A DNA stretch of 64,000 nucleotides from Romanomermis culicivorax (Eukaryota; Nematoda; Enoplea; Mermithida; Mermithidae): NCBI GenBank assembly GCA_963922205.1, contig CAWUHX010000031.1, positions 1,302,001-1,366,000 of the forward strand, given 5' to 3'. The position numbers and the translations under genes were made by a program. Under the pieces are notes generated by a model that ran no database searches, had not been told where the DNA came from, and was given only the letters and a program-made list of their open reading frames with translations. Numbering within the stretch: position 1 is the stretch's first letter; each line of letters opens with the position of its first letter. Shown here in pieces: positions 40,152 to 50,600 of this stretch.

Positions 40152-41169
40152 CACTGTTTTTTTTTTCCCCCGGGCCTTTTCCCCAAATGGGGAAAGGGAT
40201 CAAAATTTTTTTCCCCATTTTCCCGAAGTCGTTTTTTTCGCTTAAAAATGCTCACAGACGCTTTATTTACGTGTTTTTGGGCTTTTTCAAGCCTTCTGGT
40301 GTTTTTAGACCCGTTAATTCATCAAAATTGAGGAAAAAATTGAAATTTTCGAGTTCAAAGTTTAATCTACAAGCATTGGAACAAACTTTCAAGCAAACTA
40401 TCCAAAAGCATAATGACTTTGAATTACATGAGAAATCGATGGTTAAGTCCTCCATGTTGACAAGTGAGAACCTAAAAGGGATGTTAATGTTTCCGGCGCG
40501 AAGCGCCGGAAAAATTTTTTGGGTATTGATATTCTGCGACGCTAGAAAATCAATTTTCCGAACGTTTATTTCAAGAAGTAGATTTGAATTTTGTGTTCAA
40601 AAGCGGTAATTTCTAGAATTTTACTCGAAAAATTTTAAAACCAGTATAATTTATTTGTGAACTCTCATACTTGGTCGAAAATATATGAGTAAGCAGAGTA
40701 TAAATTTCCGAAAGATATTTCCATGAAGCATTTAAATCGATTTTACGTTAGAAAAGAAATAATTGCATCAAAAAGCTTAGAGACTTGACGTATTGGTCTT
40801 TCTCAAAAGGAAAAAATACGAATCTTCATTAAATGTCATGATAAAATATTGAAGATTACCAATGAAAACATGAGATAATACGTTCAAGATGATGAAAACT
40901 ATTATAGATTATATGATAAATGAAAGTAGACATGCTAAAAGCCGCGCCAGGGGTTAGTAATGCATAATAATGATTATTAAAGTTATAATCGGCGCGAAGC
41001 GCCGAAAAATTTTGAGATTATGACCTTCTAAAATGCACCAAAATGCATCTTTTCTGTATCCGATCCCCAAAATTTTCTTCCCCAAATGGGGAAAGAGCCC
41101 AAAATTTTTTTCCCCTTTCCGAATTTTTTTTCCCGAAAAAGCACGATTTGGGGAAAAAAAAAAACAGTG
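40152..41169 (+). mobile_element. hAT-like MITE, CCCC/GGGG word, copy 2
   Basis: 1018 bp, CACTGTTTTTTTTTTCCCC to GGGGAAAAAAAAAAACAGTG, flanked by exact duplication GCTCCGCT (40144-40151, 41170-41177). Word ttttccccaaatggggaaa at about 40177 and ttccccaaatggggaaa at about 41079. Palindromes ccggcgcgaagcgccgg (40492) and cggcgcgaagcgccg (40991). The frame at 40055-40609 is a by-product and resembles nothing known. Confidence 0.95.
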
Positions 41170-41629
41170 GCTCCGCTCAGAATCGTAAAAATACAGTAAC
41201 ATAATAATAAGCTCAGTCTGACCATGAAAATAAACGAACATCAGACTTTTTATTATATTCCGGAAATGAAAGAATAAAAAGCATAAGTCTATACTTGCTG
41301 CTTCGATATCTTCTCCTGAATAACACATTTTTTCCAAACAAGCGTTGAATATCCTGTCGTATATGGAAGTTGTCCAATTTGATGATCGTTAGTTTACAAT
41401 GTGAATAATTTAAATTTCTTGCCTTGCCTCAAATCTGTACCGGAAATCGACTTGCATTTTTGTTCTTCGTCTTTCAGCGCAATCTCCCTCTCCTGTCCTG
41501 TACTGCTCTGCCCTTCAGTTATTTCACATCGCACCTGAGGAAGTCTCCCGAAATCCGGTAATGATATCATGAGATGTTAATTTCAATTCATGATAATTTC
41601 AATAATATGTCAATATGTATAGATTGAAA

Positions 41630-44600
41630 ATGTCCACTCAAAAACAAATGTCTCTGGTGACCAAAGCGGCAGCGGCGACTCTGACGAAAGGTGAAAACGT
41701 CTTTCCTCAGTCGGTGTTGACTGCCGATCAATCTTTAATTTTCATGCATCGTACGCTGGCCGTTAGTTTTTCATCGATTGCTTATTTACGAAATATGTTC
41801 AAGAGGGATGCATTCAGCATGCGCGAATGGGAAGGTTGCGAATTGCCCATTATCAACAGTAATGATCCGCGCAGCAAAAAACTAATTAAATACGTTAAAG
41901 GTATGTAAACTTATTTATTTTTCTGTCCATAAAAGTTTTCATGTGACCTTTGTAGGATTTTTCTTGAAACCCGCTCTATTTCGGTTTTGCATACATGTGA
42001 GAGGTTCGACCATTTGGGGGTCGCAAAGTTTCTAAAATTTTTGGGCATAACTATAGAATCGAGGACCCGTACTTTCTACAGCAACGGTTAAGCATACCGG
42101 CGGTTAGTAAAGGAGCGTGGTTAAATATCAGTCTGGCTCTATTTTTACCGTGCTCTATTCTTACGTTGTACTATTTAACGTGATATCATTTTTATCACGT
42201 ATCAGATTCGTACACTAAAGAGTTGCGTTTGAAGTTGATTAAACGAAAAAGAGGAGAAAAATAAAGAGAATAAAGCATAAAAAAGAAAAAGAAACCGAAA
42301 AAGTAAACATAATTTGATATAAAAAAGGGAAGTCAGTGAGAAAACGAAAGAGTATATAAATCAGAGAACCAAACAAACATTAAAATAGTCGGTAAAGGTC
42401 TTAATTTACAAAACTTGCACCAAAATCAAACTTTTAATCCCCAAATTTCGCATCAACGCATTTGTTTTTCGTTTATATATTTCAGTGAATTTTCATAAGC
42501 CAAATGCAAAGTACGCTCTCCACATAAATTCTTATAGATAACCTTCGACAAAACCATCTTTTGTTTCATTAATTCTTTTAAAATTAGCTTCGACACGTTT
42601 CCAATAATTTTCAACATTATGCAGATGTTTTCCTTTTCCTAGTTTTTGTTTTTTTCTTTCCCACGCCATGACTAACCGTTTCCGTTTTGGCCTGCAAGAA
42701 TTTCCTGCACGACTTCAGAACTTAACAACACATTATTTAGCTTCATTCATTTGAAAAAAATTTAATGGTCTACAAAAATTGACTGAATTATCCTACTGAA
42801 GACAGTAGATCTGTATTTGAAAATTGGAAATTTGAAATTGTTTGTGACGATTCGAAATTAATTAAATTTCATAATGAATAAGGAGCACGCAGGAAGTGTG
42901 AGATATGCAAAGAAAAGAGTACCCTAAAATAGAACCAGACTGGCCGATATTCAACCCATACCTGTACTTGGGGGGTTGGGGGGGACCCACCCCCAACTTG
43001 GCCAACCAACCCAACATCACCCAACCCCCCCCCCCCCCAGTTTGGAAAAAATCAAAAAAAATTTGCAAAAAAGTGTATGTTTTTTGGCCTTTTTTGGGAC
43101 AAATTTCGACTTTTTTCGACCCCCCCCCCCCCAACTGGTCGGAGGTCTTACAGGTATGATACAACCACGCCGTTTTACAAACCGCCTATATGCTTAACTG
43201 CTGCTGTAGAAAGTACGGGGCCCAAAAATCCCAAAAAAGTCACAAAAATTTCGGAAATTTTCAATAATAGCTACTTTTTTCCCAATTTTTCTGAGTTTGG
43301 GGGGGGGGGTTGGCAGGCCCGTATTTAGAGGGGAAGGGGGGATTCCCCCCTAAATTTTTTGTAGAAAAAAATTTTCAGCAATATCATTGTATTTATACAT
43401 CACAATTCCCAAATTAAATTATATTTACATACTGTTGTGTGGGTCAGTAGGTTTATCCTCTACTGGCAGCCCACACATACAATGATGTGGTTGAGGTATC
43501 CGTTACGATGGCCAATTTGCATAATTTATTCATTTATACAACAACGGTAAATAAAGACATTAGGAAGATGGAAAGAGACGAAAGGAGACAAATGAATAGT
43601 TGGCCAAAGGCCCAACTATATATACAGGGAAAAGATGCTCACATAAAATTTACATAGCCAATGGTGGGCGAAAAATAATACATGATAATATAGGGGCAAA
43701 ATTTGCATGCCCAAAAACATGTGCATGTGCACCAGCAGGATGTGCATGTGCAAACACATCACTATTCCCTTTTTGAAATATCTTCAACTGGGCGAAAATC
43801 GTTGGGGAACATGGCCTCAGGTTGAGCCTGTGGAGCATCGTAATTTGGGAATCAGTTCGGGGTTATCTTCGGCCCGAATTTTCAATACCATCAGGGATAA
43901 TATTTTCACATGCGTCGTGCATTCCAGATGTTACTGTCGGAAAGTTTGAAAAGCTAATCGCTAATAATGTGGATGACTTCCATAACATTGGAGTAAGGTG
44001 ACTCCCCCTTCTTTATAAGGCTGGCTGGTTGTCAGACGCAGACTTTGTCACCAATATGGAACAATAGATTTCAACAACGAGGTTTCTGTTGCTTTGGTTG
44101 ACGTTTTTCCCTAAAGCAAACATTTTGTTTTGGCTTTTTCGATTGTGGGGTGGCAGGCTCACTGATGCTTTGATGTGGCTCAAACAGTAGATGGGCACAT
44201 CGGTTGAACATTATTTCTGCCAGCAACAATGTTTCGGGATTTGTGCGTTCTGCATGGAATCGAGCCAATAGTTTGGTTATCCCTGTGGCAAAAGGTGTAT
44301 TTCAGGTAGCCGTTGCCTGCACATGGAACATTAGCGAGCATTTGAACACTTCCACTTTGCCATTTGACTGCGGGAGGAATTTGATAAATGTGTCCAATCG
44401 ATATTCGGGCCCATTGTCCGAAACAAGGATAGCAGGATTACCACATCAGGCAAAGAGTTCCCTTAAGAATTCAATTGTCCTTTCAGCCCTGTGGTTGAGA
44501 CACAATTGAACTTCAGGGAAACCGGAGAAGTAATTGATGATGAAGATGGCGAATTGATTTTGATATGGTGCCATTGCAAATGGTCCAGTGACATCAATCA

Positions 44601-47600
44601 CAAATTTCTCCCAGGGGGCTTTCAGTAGTGGCAATGGATCAATTGGAATCATCGATCGTGGGTTTGACTTCGCAGAGTCTTGACAACCTTGACAATAGCA
44701 GATCATCTCTTCAATGTCGAAGGTGATACAGGGCCACCAATATATTTCATGTAACTTGATTTTGGCTCTTATGATGCCAGGATGCCCTTCGTGTGCTTTG
44801 TTCATCAGTTTGTGTAACTTTGATGGCATGACAATTTGATTGGCTTTGAGCAGTAATCCTTGATCAACTGCTAAATAATTTCGAACAATGTAATAGGGAG
44901 CAAGGTATCTGTCCTGGCGATAGTTGGCCTTCCAACATACATGTAACAGAGCCCCGAGGTCTGGGGGGGGGGGGTTGGGTGACTTTTTTGGGGCCAGGGG
45001 TCAGCTATTCCCAAAATTTTGTGGGGAGGGGTCTCTCAAGGCAGAAAAATTCGATTTTTTCACAAAAAAAGTCTGGAAAATAGTTCAAAAAATAGTAATT
45101 TTTCCCTAAAAAGACCGAAAAAATGTATCCATGGTGCCGCCAAGAATATTTACTTTTTTTACAATTTTTCGTTCAAAAATTGACATTTTTAATCAAAAAA
45201 TTTACATTCTTCAGTATTTTTCCGACCAAAAGTATGGGGGTCCCAACGGCTACCATATGGCTAGCCATAGGATTGGGAAATCCTGGGGGGCGGTCGCCCA
45301 ACAGCTAGCCATATGGTTGACGATTTCTGGGGGGCTCCCATAGCACTTCCCCCCCAATTACATGTTTGCCTTCCAACCATATTCGTTGACCAACTTGATC
45401 ACGAGGCACAAGACGTCGTCCCTGGAGGTAGCCATTCGAAATGTCTTGAGCGAGAAGTTTTCAGCAGCGATTGAATTGACTTTCGTAGGTGGCAGTTGTG
45501 GCAACCATGAAAGCATGTCGGGAATGATATTGTCTGACCCAGGCTTGTGCTGAATCTCGTAGTCCAACTCAGCTAGTTGAGTGTGCCATCAATCAAATTT
45601 GTGAGCTTTGCATCAACTGCCAGATTGCACCAATATCAAAACAGAGCTTTGCATTCGTTCGTGGGTAAACTCATTCCTGGTTGGTAAGCATTTTGTTGGC
45701 AAATGCAATCAGCACTAATTATCCTGAGTTATCTGTGACAGGCAGGCACTGAGACCAATGTTGGATGCCTTGGTGGCTAAAATAGTCGGATGATCAGGAT
45801 CAAATATTGTGAGTTGTAAATCATTCATTAGCAACAATTTCAACTTTTTGAATGCCATCATACATTCATCGCTCCATTCAAACTTGGTTTGCTCAGACGT
45901 AATGGTCAAAGGCTGGAGCTGCTCAGCATGGTCGGCAAGATGCGGCAAAAATTTGTGGAGGTAGCTGATGGATCCAAGGAAACTGCGGATGTTGGTGATC
46001 AACTGCGGGATTGGCACATTTCAGATCCCATCCAGGCTCTTCAGGTCGGGCTTGATGCCAGTGCTGGATATCAGATGTCCTAGGAATGGAACATCAGTGA
46101 CGGCAAATTGACACTTCCAAACACCAATATGTCGTCAAGGTGGCTGATACACCCTTCACATCCCGCAAGTGTTTGCAAGACAAAGCGCTGGAATAGGGAT
46201 GCGGTGTCCATCAATCCCATTTGCAAGCATTTATACTGGAGCAAACCGTATGGCATAATTGTCATCGTAAGCAGAAGAGACTCAGGTGCCAATGTGATGT
46301 GGAAATACCCCTTCAACAAGTCGGAGCTTGGTGAACATTGTGGCTCCTTGCAACTGCATGTACAATTCATTGATTCGTGGCAGTAGATGGCGTTCTGGAA
46401 CAACAAAGTTATTAAGAGGCAAGGAATCCATCCTAATTCGAATTCTGCCATCAGGCTTCGGAACTGTAAGGAGGTTGAGGGCCCATGTGCTGGATGATGT
46501 AACTCATTCCCAAATGTTGTCAGTGACCGTTTTTTCAACCTCTTTCTCAACTGCTGCACGGCGAGCGATTGGCACTTGTCTGACTGGTGGGGCTACAGGA
46601 ATGGCATCGTCGGTAAGCGTAATGCGATGCATGAAGTCTGGAAACTTTCCCATGCCATTGGCCATGAGTTTCGGGAAGTCCCTGGCAATACGGCTGAGGT
46701 ATCCCTGATTTTCAGCAGGTGTACATTGTACTGGCTGTACTGCAGCAGCTGGTGGCCTCGAATCAATAGGTTGGACAAAGTTGATTTGTTGTGTAGCTCC
46801 ATCAATGACCAATTGAAGCGCCTTGATTGTATCGGTGCTCCAGGTCGCGACTTTGATCATATCTAAAACAAGTAGAGTTACCTTCACCCAGCGACCATTG
46901 TATTCAATTCTTGCCATAAACTGTCCTCTTAGACCAGCAATTTTTGTATTATTAAAGCTAAATAATCGAGCGTTCAATTTGTTGAGTGGCCTGCCAATCC
47001 ATTTTGTGTAAAGCGAGTGCGGTAACAAGGAGGCTTTGGCCCCCGAATCAACAATACCGCTGGTGTAACATGGATGGATAACTCAAAAAGTACATTCGTA
47101 GGAGGCGGTGGTACTATGTGTAACACTTTCTAAGTGGATCATCTTGACTGCTTTTCCCTGGTCACTCAATCGAATTGACTTGCCTTGATGTTGCTCACAA
47201 TACTTTGCAAAATATCCTGTATGACCACAATCGTAACATTTGCTGTCCTTTGCTTCGCAATCAGGCGATAAATATGTATGATGTGTCAAACCGCAGCCGC
47301 GGCAATGCTTTGACCTTGTAGGTGATTGCAGGCACTTTGATCAATTCCACGATTGATCTCGACCAGGATTGAAGTATCTGTCGCTGTCACAACGAGTATT
47401 ATTGCAGATGGCCTGGACATGTTTTGAATCCCAGCAGATGGCGGTGGATTCACTTTCGGCACTTTGGCAGCCTGTATGATGTTGATGTAAACATCCAGCG
47501 TGGCGGTGTGCGACAAAAATAACCATTTTTGAGTGTCCTGCAAATAGCAATTTTGGGGGAGTGTGTAGGTGAGGTCAGTGTTGGCGTTGAAGTTGTCATG

Positions 47601-50600
47601 TAAAGTTCAAAGCCAACCGAGGAATTCTGATGTTGATTGGTCCCTACATTGCTTGCATGTTTGTAACCAGTAAAACGCAACAGGTTGCGGCATCAGCTGC
47701 TCAAACATCGCGATGATGGCATTGTAAAACTCATTGTGTGGCATCGTCCGGATCTGCCCCATGGCTGGTGAATGTTCAAACCATCGGATGGCCCGGGTTC
47801 CCAGATGCGTGTACATGATTAAGTTCTTTTCCGAGTCCTTGAGTTTCTTGTTGATGGTGTGTTAGGTGTGGGTCAAGTCATACATGACGTCAAGTTGCTG
47901 CTTCCACATTGATAGGCGTCAAATTTTAGTGGATGGGTGCTCCCACAGTAGCGTAACTGGTGGGATCGGGATGGCAGCCATTTTTCGTCAAAAGTTCAAA
48001 TTTTTTTGTGAGATTTCGAAAATTCGTGAATTGGGCCTTTTGCAGATGTCGGACGTCAAAATCGAGTCACAATTCGGATTCAGCGTCGAATTTTATCCCA
48101 GGAAAGTTGGTGTATCATAATGTATGGTTGCGTGTCAATTGTACCCTCGTAGGTATCCATCGGTGTACTGTATTGTACCCTCGAAGGTATCTGTTGGCAT
48201 ACTGTATTGTACTCTGGGAGGTATCTGTCGGCGTACTGTAGCATTCCGTAGACGAACTTTCTGCGTAAATTTGTTGTGTGGGTCAGTAGGTTTATCCTCT
48301 ACTAGCAGCCCACACATACCATACCTGTACTTGGGGGGTTGGGGGGGCCCCCCCCCAACTTGGCCATCCCAGTACCCAAAATCATTCCCCCCCCCCCAGT
48401 TGGGAAAAAATTAAAAAAATTTGCCAAAAAGTGTATGTTTTTTGGCCTTTTTTGGGAAAAATTTCGACTTTTTCCTAGCCCCCCCCCCCCCCCCAAATTT
48501 CGGATTTACCCCCCCCCCCCCCAACTGGTCGGAGGTCTTACAGGTATGACACATACAATGATGTGGTTGAGGTATCCGTTATGATCGCCGATTTGCATAA
48601 TTTATTCAAATATACAATGATGGTAAATAAAGATGATAAGAAGACTGAAAGAGACGAAAGGAGACAAATGAATAGTTGGCCAAAGGCCTAACTATTTATA
48701 CACAGAAAAGACGCTCATGTAAAATTTACATAGCCCGTGGTGGGCGAAAAATAATACACGAAAATACAGGGGAAAAATTTGCATGCCCAAAAACATGTGC
48801 ACATGCACCAGCATGATGTGCATGTGCTAACACATCACATACTTTTCTTCAAACATAAAATTGAGACACTAATCCAAGCACATATAAACTAACTGAAAAT
48901 AAGTCGTCTTTAAATGATTTTGATTTTCTTTTTATTCAGTAAGTTATAAACAAATTTTGGAAAATTCCCCCTCTTTTTTGAAAATTCTGGATACGGATAT
49001 GGGGGTTGGGTATAGAGTTGACCAAGTTGGGTGGGTCCCCCCCAACCCCCTAATTACATGTATGTGCTTTTGTCAGATCGCGTGAATGATGTTTTTATGG
49101 TACCATGCACAATGGCAACCCGTAATTTTTTTCGTTTTTATAGTGCAAAGTAACAGGGTGTATGTAAAGACAACGAACGCTAGCTAGTTTATCAACATGT
49201 AACAAACACGTGTAAGTTTAAACGCCTCCATCAACCGGCTACCCACCCTAAAAAATCTTTTCGGGACTGTAAAGGGTCATTTATTTTCCTTTTCCGATGG
49301 AATGGAACGAAACAAAATGTCGTTTTCGTACATTAGAATTGTCAAAAATCACACTCCTTTCGACACTCCACGCTATGTTTGCGTTTTTGCCGTGTAAAGC
49401 TATGTTTTTTCTTTCTAACGTCACCCTCAAAATTTTGGGCAACCGATGACTCGCTCCGCTTATAAAAGAGTCACCTCACCCTTCACACCTCAACCAATGA
49501 CTCAAGAGTTATAAGATGGTCGTCGATAGCATAACGATTGAACTTATTCCGGTGGAATGATAAGCTGCAACTACATGTGCGCTTTCTGGAGGTCACGCTC
49601 CAATCTTTGAAGATTGCTCTTGTTCGGTAATCGATTATACTTACTTCAAGTTTACTCTTGTCCTCTGCCTATTTCAGGAATTTTCGACGCCATGAAACGT
49701 GGGTATTTACGTCAAGTTATTTTGGGTATTAGTTGCGATTCGACCAACGCCGAAAAAGTTGTCGAAGCTTACACTTTCCGATTCCATTACACTGAAGATG
49801 GTCCGTCGGTTACGATGTGTGGACAAAATTCCAAATATGAAAGTAGCAATCTGATACCCGTCCAATCGGTAAGTGTTGATGAATATAAAATTAGAGTATC
49901 TACTAGCTGTTCCAAAGTCAGCACGCTTTGCTGGTTTTCAGATTCTTCGTTGATTTTCAAAAAAAATTTTCCTTTTTTAAACGGGAAATCCTTGGTCTCT
50001 TCGAAAATTATAGTAGTATTAACAATTCTCACTTTTCTGGGAAATAAAGTTTACGACGTCAGCAAGATGGATATCGTTTCAAGGAGACACAAATTTTGAC
50101 AGTATATTTAGGCAGGTTTCCCTCTAGTGGAGTTTATAGTACTTATACTCAACGTTTTCTTATATTTTCTCTTATAGTCAAAAGGTGACGTTGTACGCTT
50201 AATTCGTCAAATGTCGTTTTTCGTCAGATCGTTGGAAAATTTGCCGTCTTCGGACGCCTATTTTACCATCAAATTATTGTACTTCGACGATCGTACGCCG
50301 ACCGATTACGAACCGCCCGGATTCGAAGCGGCTAAAACGGAAGACTTCGATTTTGGTATGCGGAAGATCGTCACTTTGGATATGGGACGCGTCAAAACTT
50401 CTTTTCACACGTGTCGAGTCGGCGTCCGATCGACATTGAGCGTTGAATTGGAGAAGTCGCTCTCTTCGTCTTCGAAAGAGAACAAAAGTTCGACGATCAG
50501 TCATGCAAAAAAAAAGAAAATAAATGGCTCGGAAAAAGTAAAACTCTGTGTAACTAATCGTGAATTGCAGAACAGCGTACAAGGTATTCAATGCTGACTT

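Larger units (their letters stand above)
43433..48837 (-). mobile_element. Ty3/gypsy LTR retrotransposon, complete but decayed
   Basis: Bounded by 5-bp duplication CATAC (43428-43432, 48838-48842) and two 329-bp LTRs (43433-43761; 48272-48837 minus a 237-bp MITE insertion). Coding strand is -, so the right LTR is the 5' one. A polypurine tract (AAAAAGGGAATAG on the - strand, about 43762-43774) abuts the 3' LTR. gag, protease, RT, RNase H and integrase occur in standard gypsy order but are broken in several places. The leader has 34-bp tandem repeats and no TGG after the 5' LTR. It also contains MITE 44936-45368. Confidence 0.93.
43314..49001. mobile_element. CAGGCCCGTATTTAG-ended MITE holding an LTR retrotransposon
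   Basis: Starts CAGGCCCGTATTTAG at 43314 and ends CTGGATACGGATATG at 49001, flanked by exact duplication GGGGTTGG (43306-43313, 49002-49009). Only about 114 bp on the left and 159 bp on the right belong to it; the rest is the retrotransposon. Relative of 33167-34105. Confidence 0.88.
41990..49064. mobile_element. Outermost GC-rich MITE of a nested stack, in three pieces
   Basis: Starts CATACATGTGAGAGGTTCG at 41990 and ends CCTAATTACATGTATG at 49064. Flanks CGGTTTTG (41982-41989) and TGCTTTTG (49065-49072) match 6 of 8. Pieces belonging to it: 41990-~42065, ~43217-43313 and 49010-49064; in that order they match the uninterrupted relative at 2437-2701 (gaggttcgacca.., cttttttccc..gagtttgggg, gggttgggtatag). 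Two later insertions separate the pieces. Confidence 0.82.

Noticed and set aside
12826-41169. CRISPR-like array from the regularly recurring palindromes
   Set aside because: Spacing is irregular (hundreds to thousands of bp), the copies belong to transposons, and the DNA is animal.
43316-43760. Solo LTR at 43433
   Set aside because: A matching LTR at 48272-48837, a polypurine tract and the shared CATAC duplication show a full element.
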